64,000 nt of DNA from Parabacteroides johnsonii DSM 18315 (GTDB lineage: Bacteria > Bacteroidota > Bacteroidia > Bacteroidales > Tannerellaceae). Below, piece by piece: positions 36,478 to 46,797 of this stretch (within the stretch, counting starts at the first letter, position 1; the number at the start of each line of letters is the position of its first letter). Location of the stretch: the NCBI RefSeq assembly GCF_025151045.1, contig NZ_CP102285.1, positions 4,650,001 through 4,714,000 of the forward strand. The letters are read 5' to 3'. A model generated the notes under the pieces. That model was not told the origin of the DNA. It saw nothing but the letters and a program-made list of their open reading frames with translations, and searched no databases. The position numbers and the translations under genes were made by a program.

Positions 36478-37430
36478 TTGCTCCCATTTCTCGAAAAAAT
36501 ACTCTTTGGGGCTTCTGAAGCCCAGCTTTTCCCGAGGCCTACGGTTGATCTTCTTCTGTATCTCCATGACGAAACGGTCGCTCACCGTATTAAAATCAGT
36601 GCCTTTTGGGATGTACTGCCTAACCAGCTTATTGGCATTCTCTATAGCCCCTTTTTGCCAAGAGCAATAACTGTCCGTAAAATAGACGGTAGCTCTTAAT
36701 TTTTTCTCTATGAGTTCATGGCAGGCAAACTCGCCTCCGTTATCTGTTGTTATGGTCCTAACGCCTTTGCCCCTATAAGGGAACAGAAGGCGGTTCACCA
36801 CTCTCGACAGGGAAGCTGCCTTCTTGCCATCGGGGAGCTTTTCCATCAGCAATAAGTTGCTTGACCTCTCGGTTAAGGTAAGGATCGCCCCTTTGCCCTC
36901 CTTGCCAACGATAAGATCCATCTCCCAGTCGCCGAAGCGGGTGCCATCCGCTTCCAAAGGGCGTTCGCGGATACTCGTGCGGTTGGGGATGTTCGTGACT
37001 TTTGTAGGACAAAGACGGAATATATGCCGACGATACTTCATCTTGTGACGACAATGGGAAGCAAGCTCACCACTAAAGTCCGCACGTATACGTCTATAGA
37101 GGGTCTCATGGGAGATCTTATACCTTTCCTCTTCAAATAACCGGATATTTGCATGGGAGACCAATCTTCTTCTACCAACAAACGCAACGCCTCTTTTTCT
37201 ATGGCGCTAGGAATTTTACGATTGCCGGGGAGACGTTCACGCCGTTCGCGCGACATCTCATCCGCAAGGCTATAACTATAAACACGATGACTTTTATTGC
37301 GTCTGAGCTCACGACTTATCGTACTGGCCGACACTCCTATTTGAAGAGCTATCGCTTTTTGGGTCTTACCTTCTTTTAGTCCCAAAGATATTGCATATCT
37401 TTGCTCACGGGTTAATTGTTTATACTTCAT
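36460..37430 (-). pseudogene. IS30-family transposase, frameshifted
   Basis: The N-terminal part (37038-37430, start MKYKQLTREQRYAISLGLKE) has the helix-turn-helix that binds IS ends. The C-terminal part (to 36460) has the DDE catalytic core: DGTRFGDWEMDLIVG, TTDNGGEFACHE and NANKLVRQYIP with the final Glu region. The two frames meet where GYLK should be followed by EERYKISHETL; one A is missing at about 37131-37136. The joined protein would have the usual IS30 length of about 320 residues. A programmed frameshift is possible but not typical of this family. Confidence 0.82.
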
Positions 37431-37456
37431 AACAATACAAAAATAGTTAATCCTAA

Positions 37457-37478
37457 GGAGACTTCGGTCTCCTTTTTT
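37457..37478 (+). terminator. terminator hairpin at the IS30 upstream edge
   Basis: GGAGAC-TTCG-GTCTCC followed by six T residues, a textbook stable tetraloop terminator on the plus strand. It faces away from the element and would stop antisense transcripts leaving it. Confidence 0.8.
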
Positions 37479-37605
37479 ATTGTATTGCTAATTGATTCTA
37501 CGCTCTCAGGGGCTATGCACCCCTGCCGCTGGGCAAACCCGCAGTGGTTTTTTCATGGAGAACACACTGCGAAGTTGCACTTCTAAGTTGAATTTGCAAA
37601 TCCTC

Positions 37606-37648
37606 CATCCGTAAGCTTATCCAATCATTTCTTACTCGCTTACGGATG
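37606..37648. repeat. 11-bp perfect inverted repeat
   Basis: CATCCGTAAGC (37606-37616) and GCTTACGGATG (37638-37648). It lies downstream of the beta-propeller gene but lacks a T run, so it is not a typical terminator. The 37503-37702 gap otherwise holds only a second GC-rich hairpin (about 37529-37556) with a T run. Confidence 0.6.
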
Positions 37649-37702
37649 AAGGAAACCTTTGGATGTTCATGCCGGTATGGATAGATGAACGAATACTCGG
37701 CT

Positions 37703-38836
37703 CTATTTTTTCAACTTTCCTATAAACAGCAAATTATTGTCGTTTTCATTTAGTGATTTGGCAAATGATTTGAGTTTTTCCTTATCCTTGTCCGGGCATT
37801 TCCCAGAGGCTATGTGCTCTTTGATTTTTTCCTTCAAAACCATTGGTTCGAAGTTTTGGATGTTGTATCCCTTGTTGAAGTTCGTAGAAGCGGGGAGGTT
37901 ACCGAAGAAATCGTTCATCAAGTCGAACTTTTGTCCTTTTCCGGTCTGGCGGTCGATGAAGTAGGTACTACTTTCTCCTGGTTGGTTTGTAGTGACATCC
38001 CAATAGTAACAATTGGCGAAGATACCTTGAGGTATATTGAGATAGATGTGGATCGGCTTGTTGTCTGGGTCGGGGAAATGCATGGCGAAACGGGCTTCAA
38101 GCCGGTTTTCGGTGTTGTTGTACGTCCAAAGCGTGTCGTTTGCCGTGTGGAAGAAATCAAACTCGCCACCGTTTTGGTAAGAGAAGATCTCTCCGTCGAA
38201 GTTCTGTACGATCATATTCTTGGAAACAGGTAGTCGCTTGACAATCTCTCCCTCCATGTCAATGCAAAAGGCGAGTGGCTCCGCTTCGGAGAACGACATA
38301 TGGACGATGGAGAGCGTACCGTCTTCGTTGAGTCTCATTTTGGGTTTCTGGACTCGTCCTTTGAGTGGAATGTCCTTTATCCATTTTCCGTCTAATCCGT
38401 AGACCATAATCTTTTTGCCGAAAAAAGGGGCGAGGAAGATACGTCCGCCTTTTTCGTCGATAATTTCGTCATAAATGCTGATTTCATATTCGCCTGGACC
38501 TTGTCCGATTCTACCGACATCGCAGAGAAATTTTCCATCTTTATCAAAGAGTTTGAACGGTGCACCTGATTGGCGGATACCAATATAATTATTGCTTGGT
38601 GTGATGGTCCACGCCTTGAAGAGGGCTTCGTCGGAATTGTCGAGGCGGACGATCCGGAAATCTTCGATAAAATGACTGAGTGGCAATTCGATTTTGCGGT
38701 TGTTCAAATTTTTGTATTCGACAATGAGCAATTGGTTCTTATTGCTGCTTGATGTGGTGTCTTGCTTGTTACCGCAATTGCTCAGGAGCAAGGTGGCTGC
38801 TATTGCGCAAGTGGAAATAAATGTTTGTGTTTTCAT
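37703..38836 (-). CDS. six-bladed beta-propeller lipoprotein
   Basis: A 377-residue protein starting MKTQTFISTCAIAATLLLSN, a lipoprotein signal with Cys at position 21, so it is membrane-anchored. The start at 38834-38836 is preferred because the extra upstream residues would spoil the signal. The mature part carries FRIVRLDNSDEALFKAWTI, NYIGIRQSGAPFKLFDKDGK and GRIGQGPGEYEISIYDEIID, the blade pattern of the 6-bladed (DUF4934-like) propellers common in Bacteroidales. These are often in operons with sugar or peptide uptake systems, but here it stands alone beside IS30. Ligand unknown. Confidence 0.82.
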   Translation of the reverse strand: MKTQTFISTCAIAATLLLSNCGNKQDTTSSSNKNQLLIVEYKNLNNRKIELPLSHFIEDFRIVRLDNSDEALFKAWTITPSNNYIGIRQSGAPFKLFDKDGKFLCDVGRIGQGPGEYEISIYDEIIDEKGGRIFLAPFFGKKIMVYGLDGKWIKDIPLKGRVQKPKMRLNEDGTLSIVHMSFSEAEPLAFCIDMEGEIVKRLPVSKNMIVQNFDGEIFSYQNGGEFDFFHTANDTLWTYNNTENRLEARFAMHFPDPDNKPIHIYLNIPQGIFANCYYWDVTTNQPGESSTYFIDRQTGKGQKFDLMNDFFGNLPASTNFNKGYNIQNFEPMVLKEKIKEHIASGKCPDKDKEKLKSFAKSLNENDNNLLFIGKLKK

Positions 38837-38900
38837 GGTGATTTGTTTTGAAATTTTCGTAAAGATAAGCATATCTGGTAGATATACTTGTTTTTAGTAT

Positions 38901-38954
38901 AAAAAATCACCGGTCAGGAATGAATGCGGTACGGCATCAATTCTTGACCGGTGA
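38901..38954 (-). terminator. terminator of glnN
   Basis: TCACCGGTCA and TGACCGGTGA form a perfect 10-bp stem (38907-38954), followed on the minus strand by six T residues (38901-38906). It lies 35 nt after the glutamine synthetase stop. Confidence 0.85.
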
Positions 38955-38988
38955 AAACGTTATTTTTCGAGGTATGTTTTCGTTCGTC

Positions 38989-41181
38989 TTATCGGATAAA
39001 CAAAAGCTCCCTGTATTTCGGCAGTGGCCACATCTGGTTATCGACCATTAGTTCCAGGTCGTCGATATGGCTGCGGATTTCATCCAAGTAAGGAGCGACG
39101 GTATCGTGGTAAGCGATCGCTTTGGTACGCAAATCCGTGATACGGTTGGCTTTTTTGCGGGCTTCCACCATTTCGTCGACCATGCGGGTGACGGAACAGA
39201 TATGTCCGGCAATCTTGCGAACCAGGCGACGGGGCTCTTCCGACATATCGTCATATTCCGGATATCCGCCAAAAGTCTCTTTCAGCTTGGTGATATTGTC
39301 CAATAGCAATGACTGGTAGCGGACGGCAACCGGGATGATATGGTTGAGCGAGAGATCACCGAGGACACGAGCTTCTATCTGTACCTTTTTAATATAGATT
39401 TCCCATTTCACTTCGTTGCGTGCTTCCAGCTCCTTTTCGCTCAGTACACCGGTTTCCTTAAACATCCGGATGACTTCCGGTTTCAGGTATGCATCGTATT
39501 GTAACGGAACGCTGTTTTCACAATCCAGGCCTCGGCGGGCAGCCTCTTCTTTCCATTCGTCACCGTAGCCGTTTCCGTCGAAGCGAATCGGTTTGGATTC
39601 TTTGATGTAGGCTTTCAAGACTTCAAAGATGGCGGCCTCCTTGCTTTTTCCTTTGGCACGCAATGTCTCGACATCCTGTTTGAACTGGCAAAGCTGGTAG
39701 GCAACGGCAGAGTTCAGTGCCAACATGGCTGAACCGCAGTTGGCGGACGAACCTAATGCGCGGAACTCGAAACGGTTCCCTGTGAAAGCAAAAGGAGAAG
39801 TACGGTTGCGGTCCGTATTGTCTAACAGCAACTCCGGGATCTGTCCGAAGCCGAGATGCAAGCGTTTCTTGTCGTCCACTTCGATAGCATCTTCGATGGA
39901 GCAGTTTTCAAACTTGTCCAAGATTTCTGTGATCTGTGTCCCTAAGAAAGAAGATATGATAGCGGGAGGCGCTTCATTGGCTCCCAGGCGGTGTGCGTTG
40001 GTAGCCGAAGCGATACTGGCTTTCAGCAGAGCGTTATATTTATATACAGCCATCAGCGAATTGACCACGAATGTGATGAAACGCAGATTGTCTTCCCGGT
40101 CTTTTCCCGGAGAGAAGAGGTTGATGCCTGTATCGGTTCCCATTGACCAGTTGCAATGCTTGCCGGAACCGTTCACGCCCATAAAAGGCTTTTCGTGGAG
40201 CAGCACGCGGAAATTGTGGCGGCGGGAAACACGTTTCATTACCGACATCAACAATTGGTTATGGTCGTTGGCCAAGTTGCATTCTTCATAAATAGGTGCT
40301 AACTCGAACTGGTTCGGAGCCACCTCGTTATGGCGTGTCTTGACCGGGATGCCTAACTTATAGCATTCTGTTTCCAAATCTTTCATGAATTCCTGTACCC
40401 GGGAGGGGATGGCACCGAAATAGTGGTCATCCAACTGTTGGTTTTTGGCGCTTTCGTGCCCCAACAGGGTACGTTCCGTCAGCGACAGGTCGGGACGGGC
40501 GGAGTAGAGGTCTTCGTCTACCAGGAAATACTCCTGTTCCCATCCTAAATAGGTGATGACTTTATGGACATCTTCGTTGAAATAATTACAGACATCTTTG
40601 GCCGCCTTGTTCAGGGCTTCGATAGAGCGGATCAGCGGGGTCTTGTAGTCCAGCGCTTCACCGGTATAGGCGATGAATACGGTCGGGATACACAAGGTGT
40701 CGTCTACGATAAACGCAGGTGAGGAAGGGTCCCAGGCTGAGTAGCCGCGGGCTTCGAATGTGTTGCGCAATCCACCGTTAGGAAAGCTGGAAGCGTCCGG
40801 TTCCTGCTGGGCGAGCAGCTTGCCGCTGAATTCTTCGATCATGCCTCCGTTTCCGTCATGTTCGACGAATGCGTCGTGCTTTTCAGCGGTCCCGTCGGTC
40901 AGAGGCTGGAACCAGTGCGTGTAGTGTGTGACTCCTTTTTCCAGTGCCCACATGCGCATACCGGCAGCCACATGATTGGCAATTTCTCGGTCGATAGGGG
41001 TTCCGTTGTCGATGGCATGGGTCAGGGCTTTGTAGGTTTCCTTGGAGAGATACTTTTGCATTGCCTTCCGGTTGAAGACGTTCTCACCATAATATTCGGA
41101 TACTTTCTGATTGGGAGTAATGGCTTCCACGGCCTTTCGGTTGGATGCTTTCTCCACTGCATTAAAGCGTGAGATTGACAT
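38989..41181 (-). CDS. glnN: glutamine synthetase type III
   Basis: Makes glutamine from glutamate, ammonia and ATP. At 730 residues it is the GSIII size, far longer than GSI (about 470). It shows GSIII marks: TVFIAYTGEALDYKTPLIRS, EQEYFLVDEDLY (metal-binding Glu), VAPNQFELAPIYEECN, NGSGKHCNWSMGTDTG (the substrate-binding segment shared by all GS), and NRTSPFAFTGNRFEFRALGS. The start at 41179-41181 (MSISRFNAVEKASNRKAVEA) is preferred over a longer frame. A TATCTTTG -7 element lies at 41210-41217 on the minus strand. GSIII is typical of Bacteroidales. Confidence 0.95.
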   Translation of the reverse strand: MSISRFNAVEKASNRKAVEAITPNQKVSEYYGENVFNRKAMQKYLSKETYKALTHAIDNGTPIDREIANHVAAGMRMWALEKGVTHYTHWFQPLTDGTAEKHDAFVEHDGNGGMIEEFSGKLLAQQEPDASSFPNGGLRNTFEARGYSAWDPSSPAFIVDDTLCIPTVFIAYTGEALDYKTPLIRSIEALNKAAKDVCNYFNEDVHKVITYLGWEQEYFLVDEDLYSARPDLSLTERTLLGHESAKNQQLDDHYFGAIPSRVQEFMKDLETECYKLGIPVKTRHNEVAPNQFELAPIYEECNLANDHNQLLMSVMKRVSRRHNFRVLLHEKPFMGVNGSGKHCNWSMGTDTGINLFSPGKDREDNLRFITFVVNSLMAVYKYNALLKASIASATNAHRLGANEAPPAIISSFLGTQITEILDKFENCSIEDAIEVDDKKRLHLGFGQIPELLLDNTDRNRTSPFAFTGNRFEFRALGSSANCGSAMLALNSAVAYQLCQFKQDVETLRAKGKSKEAAIFEVLKAYIKESKPIRFDGNGYGDEWKEEAARRGLDCENSVPLQYDAYLKPEVIRMFKETGVLSEKELEARNEVKWEIYIKKVQIEARVLGDLSLNHIIPVAVRYQSLLLDNITKLKETFGGYPEYDDMSEEPRRLVRKIAGHICSVTRMVDEMVEARKKANRITDLRTKAIAYHDTVAPYLDEIRSHIDDLELMVDNQMWPLPKYRELLFIR

Positions 41182-41305
41182 ACAGATTGTTTTTATGTTA
41201 TACCGGCTGCAAAGATACATGCAATTCTCTATGAATGCTTTCATCTGGTAGTTAAAAATAGATGAGCAGGAAACTATTCGATCCGGTACATGCCGTTTGG
41301 CAATG

Positions 41306-41395
41306 CATCAGCTTCTCTAAAGCTATGCATTAGGTGGCGTAACCCATAGCATTAGCCCTCGTAATGCATAGCTTTGCAGAGGTAAACCTGATGCC
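41306..41395. repeat. nested inverted repeat upstream of glnN
   Basis: A perfect 13-bp core AAGCTATGCATTA (41321-41333) faces TAATGCATAGCTT (41363-41375), with an outer 7-bp pair GCATCAG (41306-41312) and CTGATGC (41389-41395). Together with the GC-rich repeat and the heptamer cruciform it fills the 640-bp gap 41182-41822, which holds no credible gene. Confidence 0.75.
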
Positions 41396-41408
41396 TGTCG
41401 AATGGGGA

Positions 41409-41558
41409 TGTAAATGATGATTTATCTGTATAAAAACATGGATGACATTGCCATACAAAATGATTGTCGTTTGTAGGGGCAGGGCTCTGCTCTGCCCATT
41501 GGATCCGGACATGGCGGACGTTCTTTTTATAGGGCGGAGTAGAACCCTGCCCCTACGG
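41409..41558 (+). repeat. GC-rich interspersed repeat, copy 2
   Basis: A near match of the repeat at 12841-12992. Both contain CATACAAAATGATT, GGGGCAGGGCTCTGCTCTGC and GGGCGGAGTAGAACCC. The copies are 28 kb apart, and short frames through them are not genes. Confidence 0.75.
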
Positions 41559-41680
41559 AACACCTTTGTTTTATTGCGCACCCATAAATTATCGTTTGCC
41601 GATTCAAACATTTCATCTCATGAAATAAATAAAAAGAGGGGGTTGAAAAAAATATATCATTGATTATCAGTGATTTATGA

Positions 41681-41817
41681 TGATAGATGATAGATAAAAC
41701 CCCGTTTCTGTAAAAGTTTAGGAAAAACGAATTAAAAAACGCCGCCTTTAAGGTGACGTTTTTTAATTCAAACTCAGAAAAGTTTTACAAAACAGCCTTT
41801 TTATCTATCATCTATCA
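41681..41817. repeat. heptamer cruciform (GATAGAT type) with central terminator
   Basis: The outer arms TGATAGATGATAGATAAAA (41681-41699) and TTTTATCTATCATCTATCA (41799-41817) are perfect 19-bp complements. In the centre, GAATTAAAAAACG and CGTTTTTTAATTC form a 13-bp stem that can end transcripts on either strand. It lies right after the pyrophosphatase stop (41823) and is its likely terminator. Confidence 0.85.
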
Positions 41818-41822
41818 TTCAA

Positions 41823-44027
41823 TCAGAACAAACTCCAGGCAACTGTCAATCCTGCCATAACGATCGCAACCATGCTCATCAGCTTGATCAGGATGTTGAG
41901 GCTGGGACCGGAGGTGTCTTTGAACGGGTCGCCGACCGTATCGCCTACGACTGTCGCTTTATGGGCTTCGCTGCCCTTGCCGCCGTGGTTTCCTTCTTCG
42001 ATATGTTTCTTGGCATTGTCCCAGGCTCCTCCTGAGTTTGCCATGAAGATCGCCAGTACGAAACCGGTACTCAGGCCGCCGATCAGCAGTCCGACTACTC
42101 CTGTCACTCCGAATATCAGACCGGTGACGATCGGTGCAATGATGGCTAACAGGGAAGGCAGCACCATCTCGTGCTGTGCCCCTTTTGTCGAGATAGCCAC
42201 GCAGCGGGCGTAATCGGGTTCGGCTTTTCCTGTCAAAATTCCCGGAATTTCCCGGAACTGGCGGCGTACTTCTTCCACCATATGTCCGGCGGCCCGTCCG
42301 ACTGCGTTCATCGTCAACCCGCAAAACATGAAGGCCATCATGGAACCGAGGAACATTCCGGCCAGCACTTTTGGATTCATAAGCGTAACATCATAATAAA
42401 TCATGAAATCGGTGAAAGAGGCTTTTGACACTTCGATTGCCCTGCCATCGGCAAATTGCAGGACTGTCTCGCCCAAACGGAGCAAGCCGATTTTAATCTC
42501 TTCTACATAAGAGGCCAGCAATGCCAGGCCCGTCAAGGCAGCCGAGCCGATCGCAAATCCTTTGCCTGTTGCGGCAGTCGTGTTGCCTAAGGAGTCGAGT
42601 GCATCCGTACGTTTCCTGACTTCTTTGCCCAGACCGGACATTTCCGCATTTCCGCCGGCATTGTCGGCAATAGGTCCGTAGGCATCTGTTGCCAGTGTGA
42701 TGCCCAAAGTCGAAAGCATTCCGACGGCGGCGATACCGATGCCGTACAATCCCATTCCTATGTTATTGAAATCGAACCCGGAAGCAAATAGGAACGAACA
42801 GATGATCCCGACAACTACGGCCAGTACCGGAATTGCGGTGGACAGCATACCCAATCCTAATCCGGAGATGATCACCGTTGCCGGTCCGGTCAGTCCGGCT
42901 TCCGAAACCCGCTGGGTAGGTTGATAAGATTGGGAAGTATAGTACTCCGTCGATTGACCGATCACGATCCCTACCAATAATCCGATGATGACCGAACAGC
43001 TGATCCAGAACCAATTGTCCAATCCTAACAAATAAAGGATTCCGAAGGTGGACAGGGCGATCAATACCGAGCTGAGGTTGGTCCCTATGGCAAGTGCTTT
43101 CAGCAGTTCGCGTATCGTCGCATTTTCTTTTGTGCGGACGGCAAAGATACCGATGATCGACAATATGATCCCGACCGCCGCGATCAACATTGGCGCCACA
43201 ACCGCCTTATATTGCATTTCCACATCGCCGGACGCTACGAATGCGGCAGCACCCAATGCGGAGGTTGCTAAGATCGAACCGCAATACGATTCGTACAGGT
43301 CCGCCCCCATTCCGGCCACATCTCCGACGTTATCTCCCACATTGTCGGCAATGGTTGCCGGGTTTCGCGGGTCATCTTCGGGAATACCGGCCTCGACTTT
43401 TCCGACCAGGTCGGCCCCGACATCGGCCGCCTTGGTGTAGATGCCTCCGCCGACACGGGCGAAGAGTGCCTGTGTGGAAGCTCCCATTCCGAAGGTCAGC
43501 ATAGTGGTGGTTATGATGGTAAGTTTATGTGTTGCATCCATCGCTTCTGCCGGGATGCAGATGTTTAATAATATGTACCAGAACGAAATGTCCAGCAAAC
43601 CGAGGCCGACGACGACCAGCCCCATTACGGCACCGCTCCTGAAAGCAACCTGCAAGCCGCTGTTCAAGGACGAACGGGCGGCATTGGCCGTACGGGCGGA
43701 TGCATAAGTAGCTGTCTTCATTCCTAAGAAGCCGGCAAGGCCGGAGAAGAAACCGCCGGTCAGGAAAGCGATCGGAACCCATTCGTTTTGTATTCCAAAT
43801 CCATACGCCATGATGGAGAATAAAACCACCAGGGCGAGAAACACCGAAGCAACAACCTTGTATTGTTGTTTCAGGTACGACATAGCCCCTTTGCGTACAT
43901 GTCGGGCTATTTTTGCCATTAACTCCGTCCCTTCACTCTCTTTCATCATCTGCCTGAAGAAGAACCAAGCAAATACCAGTGCCAGGATAGAGGCTACCGG
44001 TATGATCCAAAAAATAGGTGTAATCAT
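41823..44027 (-). CDS. hppA: membrane-bound pyrophosphatase, K+-dependent type
   Basis: A 734-residue integral membrane protein with about 16 helices that couples pyrophosphate hydrolysis to H+ or Na+ pumping. The PPi/Mg site is seen in [39 protein letters not shown] and [12 protein letters not shown], and again near the C-terminus in [12 protein letters not shown] and [19 protein letters not shown]. The sequence [10 protein letters not shown] has Ala where K+-independent enzymes have Lys, which marks the K+-dependent class. H+ versus Na+ transport is not decidable by eye. Confidence 0.95.
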   Translation of the reverse strand: MITPIFWIIPVASILALVFAWFFFRQMMKESEGTELMAKIARHVRKGAMSYLKQQYKVVASVFLALVVLFSIMAYGFGIQNEWVPIAFLTGGFFSGLAGFLGMKTATYASARTANAARSSLNSGLQVAFRSGAVMGLVVVGLGLLDISFWYILLNICIPAEAMDATHKLTIITTTMLTFGMGASTQALFARVGGGIYTKAADVGADLVGKVEAGIPEDDPRNPATIADNVGDNVGDVAGMGADLYESYCGSILATSALGAAAFVASGDVEMQYKAVVAPMLIAAVGIILSIIGIFAVRTKENATIRELLKALAIGTNLSSVLIALSTFGILYLLGLDNWFWISCSVIIGLLVGIVIGQSTEYYTSQSYQPTQRVSEAGLTGPATVIISGLGLGMLSTAIPVLAVVVGIICSFLFASGFDFNNIGMGLYGIGIAAVGMLSTLGITLATDAYGPIADNAGGNAEMSGLGKEVRKRTDALDSLGNTTAATGKGFAIGSAALTGLALLASYVEEIKIGLLRLGETVLQFADGRAIEVSKASFTDFMIYYDVTLMNPKVLAGMFLGSMMAFMFCGLTMNAVGRAAGHMVEEVRRQFREIPGILTGKAEPDYARCVAISTKGAQHEMVLPSLLAIIAPIVTGLIFGVTGVVGLLIGGLSTGFVLAIFMANSGGAWDNAKKHIEEGNHGGKGSEAHKATVVGDTVGDPFKDTSGPSLNILIKLMSMVAIVMAGLTVAWSLF

Positions 44028-44195
44028 AGCAATGAGATTTAAATTTAATACGGATTTAATCGTTTTGACACTTAGTGCCTTACGATCCTTTATTGTTCAC
44101 CTGTAAATATAACAAAAATAAAGAAGTAGAGAAACTTTTTCGTAAATAATAATGTTTCATTCTAAAAAAAACAGCATATTTGTCACAGAATAAGA

Positions 44196-45047
44196 ATGAA
44201 AACGCAAATGACGGAAGAAACGAACCATAAGACCTATAAATTAGGCTTGGCTCTAAGCGGGGGAGGAGCGAAAGGTTTCGCTCATATCGGGGTTTTTAGA
44301 TTACTGGAAGAATGCGGTCTGAAGCCGGATATCATCGTCGGTACAAGTGTTGGTTCGTTGATGGGCGCTTTGTTTGCCGATGGCTATACGTCCGACGAAA
44401 TCAAAGAACTCTTTACTGGACGTGAGTTCTCCGAATTCGCCCAGCTGCAAATCCCGAAATCGGGGTTGTTCGACAGCAAGCGGTTCCGCTATTTCCTCCG
44501 TCGTCATTTGAGAGCTAAAACGTTTGAAGAACTGAAAACCCCTCTGGTTGTCGTGGCGACCGACCTTGACAACGGCGAGAGTCATGAGTTCCGTAGCGGC
44601 CCCATCGTAGAAGCGGTGACCGCTTCCTGTAGCATTCCGATTATCTTTAGCCCGGTCGTGATAAACGGAGTGCATTATGTTGACGGAGGTCTTTTTCATA
44701 ATTTCCCGGTTTCCATCATCCGTGAAGAATGTGAGCGTATCATCGGGGTAAATGTCAGCCCCCTTGTCCCGCAAAAGTACAAGCAGACGATTTTCCATAT
44801 CGCGGAACGTTCTTATCACTATATGTTCCGGGCAAACACATTGGAAGACCGCGAAATGTGCGATGTTCTGATCGAGGCGGAGGAGTTCGGTATGTATAAG
44901 ACATTCGACCTGGAAAATGTGGACGAGATCGCGGGGATCGGATATGCAGCGGCAATCCGGGCGTTCGAGGTCGTGATAAAAGAAAATAAATATGAAACTC
45001 TGGTGAACGCTATTATGGCAAGAAGAAACAATACCCTGATGCCATAA
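44196..45047 (+). CDS. patatin-like phospholipase
   Basis: A 283-residue acyl hydrolase of the RssA/patatin group. It has the oxyanion loop LSGGGAKGFAHIG, the nucleophile elbow GTSVGS with the catalytic serine, and the dyad aspartate in YVDGGLFHNFP. There is no signal peptide, so it is probably cytoplasmic or peripheral. The start at 44196 puts a polar leader before the first strand. It is followed 58 nt later by the GH13 gene on the same strand. The lipid substrate is unknown. Confidence 0.88.
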   Translation: MKTQMTEETNHKTYKLGLALSGGGAKGFAHIGVFRLLEECGLKPDIIVGTSVGSLMGALFADGYTSDEIKELFTGREFSEFAQLQIPKSGLFDSKRFRYFLRRHLRAKTFEELKTPLVVVATDLDNGESHEFRSGPIVEAVTASCSIPIIFSPVVINGVHYVDGGLFHNFPVSIIREECERIIGVNVSPLVPQKYKQTIFHIAERSYHYMFRANTLEDREMCDVLIEAEEFGMYKTFDLENVDEIAGIGYAAAIRAFEVVIKENKYETLVNAIMARRNNTLMP

Positions 45048-45105
45048 CTTTTTCCGGATGTTCCGGCGTTCACCCAAAATAGTAACTAAGTTGACAAATA
45101 GCGCG

Positions 45106-46797
45106 ATGAAACAGACAAATAAGATGGTAATATATCAGGTCTTTCCACGTTGGTTTGGAAATATGAAATCATCCCTGGTGAAGAATGGAAGTAAAGTTGA
45201 AAACGGAATAGGAAAGTTCTCGGACTTTACGCCGGTGGCTTTGTCCAAGATCAAGGAGTTGGGAACTACCCATGTGTGGTATACCGGAGTGATCGAACAT
45301 GCAACGAATACCGATTATACGGCTTACCAGATACGAAAAGACCATGCGGCGGTCGTGAAGGGAAATGCCGGCTCCCCCTATGCTATCAAAGATTATTATG
45401 ATATAGACCCGGACCTGGCCGATAATGTACCTGACCGTATGAAAGAATTCGAATCGCTGGTCAGAAGGACGCATGAAGCTGGAATGAAAGTAATCATCGA
45501 TTTCGTACCCAACCATGTTGCCCGCCAGTATTATTCGGATGTCAAGATGGCGTATGTGGAAGATCTGGGACAAAAAGACAATACTTCGAAAGCTTTCGAT
45601 TCCAATAATAATTTCTATTATATACCGGGGCAGACCTTGCGTTTGCAGTTCGGCGCTCAACAGGAAGATTTTGAATATAGCGAATTTCCGGCGAAAGTCA
45701 CGGGGAACGATTGCTTCAGTACCTGTCCCGGACAAAACGACTGGTATGAGACGGTCAAATTGAATTATGGCGTTGATTATATGAACGGCCGTACCCCGCA
45801 TTTCGATCCGGTTCCCAATACATGGACGAAGATGCTGGATATCCTGCTTTTCTGGGCGGGAAAAGGGGTGGACGGTTTCCGGTGCGACATGGCGGAAATG
45901 GTTCCGGTTGAATTCTGGAACTGGGTGATCCCGAAGGTGAAACAGGTGTATGATGTTTGCTTTGTTGCCGAAGTTTATAATCCGGCAGAATATCGTAATT
46001 ATATCTGGAACGGACATTTTGATTATTTGTATGATAAGGTCGGGCTGTACGATACGGTACGGGCAGTCATGTGTAACCAGGCTCCGGCAAGTAATATCTC
46101 CGGATGTTGGCAGTCACTCGAAGGTATCCAGCATAATATGTTGAACTTCCTTGAAAACCATGACGAGCAACGTATCGCCTCTTACTTTTTTGCTGGTGAT
46201 CCGCGTCCGGGAATTCCGGGGATGATCGTGTCGGCTATGATGAATACCAATCCGGTGATGATCTACAGCGGACAGGAATTAGGGGAGCCGGGAATGGACG
46301 ATGAGGGTTTCAGCGGACGTGACGGGCGCACGACGATTTTTGATTATTGGAGTCTTGCCAGCTTGCGCAACTGGATAAACGAAGGGGCTTTCGATGGTGG
46401 TAAACTGACGGCTGAGCAACGGCAATTGCGCGAGGCGTATGCAAAGATTCTGAATATATCCAAGTCCGAACGGGTTATCACAGAAGGAGTTTTTTATGAT
46501 TTGATGTATGCAAACCTGAGTAATCCGTATTTTAACTCACATCGGCAATTTGTATTCATGCGTAAATATCAGAATGAAGTGTTGTTAGTGGTGGTCAACT
46601 TTGACAAGGCGGAGCAGACGGTACGCATCCAAATCCCCGATGAAGTATTTAAGGCACTTGATTTCGGTGATAATAAAGCTGCTGTGCTGACCGATCTGAT
46701 GACTGGAGAGAGTTGTATCAGCACACTGACGGCAGCTTGGCCTTATCAGGTGGTTGTACCTGCTTATTCCGGCCGTTTGCTGAAGTTTACTTATTGA
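45106..46797 (+). CDS. GH13 alpha-amylase family enzyme, cytoplasmic
   Basis: A 563-residue enzyme with the four GH13 motifs: DFVPNH (region I), GVDGFRCDMAEMVP (region II, nucleophile Asp), FVAEVYN (region III, acid Glu) and FLENHDEQR (region IV, transition-state Asp). A C-terminal beta-sandwich includes EVLLVVVNFDKAEQTVRIQI. The start at 45106 (MKQTNKMVIYQVFPRWFGN) is preferred; MVIYQVF six residues later is possible. There is no signal peptide, so it probably acts on intracellular glycogen or imported maltodextrins. Confidence 0.88.
   Translation: MKQTNKMVIYQVFPRWFGNMKSSLVKNGSKVENGIGKFSDFTPVALSKIKELGTTHVWYTGVIEHATNTDYTAYQIRKDHAAVVKGNAGSPYAIKDYYDIDPDLADNVPDRMKEFESLVRRTHEAGMKVIIDFVPNHVARQYYSDVKMAYVEDLGQKDNTSKAFDSNNNFYYIPGQTLRLQFGAQQEDFEYSEFPAKVTGNDCFSTCPGQNDWYETVKLNYGVDYMNGRTPHFDPVPNTWTKMLDILLFWAGKGVDGFRCDMAEMVPVEFWNWVIPKVKQVYDVCFVAEVYNPAEYRNYIWNGHFDYLYDKVGLYDTVRAVMCNQAPASNISGCWQSLEGIQHNMLNFLENHDEQRIASYFFAGDPRPGIPGMIVSAMMNTNPVMIYSGQELGEPGMDDEGFSGRDGRTTIFDYWSLASLRNWINEGAFDGGKLTAEQRQLREAYAKILNISKSERVITEGVFYDLMYANLSNPYFNSHRQFVFMRKYQNEVLLVVVNFDKAEQTVRIQIPDEVFKALDFGDNKAAVLTDLMTGESCISTLTAAWPYQVVVPAYSGRLLKFTY

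Larger units (their letters stand above)
36398..37502 (-). mobile_element. IS30-family insertion sequence
   Basis: The limits are approximate. The right edge (read inward on the minus strand) is GTAGAATCAATTAGCAATAC, close to known IS30 ends. The left edge AAGAATTATTGACCAAAG is a weak match in inverted orientation (about 12 of 21). The content is one transposase, broken by a frameshift, flanked inside by two hairpins. No clear target duplication was found. Confidence 0.75.

Noticed and set aside
41330-41611. 93-codon minus-strand frame in the glnN-hppA gap
   Set aside because: It runs through the GC-rich repeat, and a matching frame arises from the other repeat copy; non-coding repeat.
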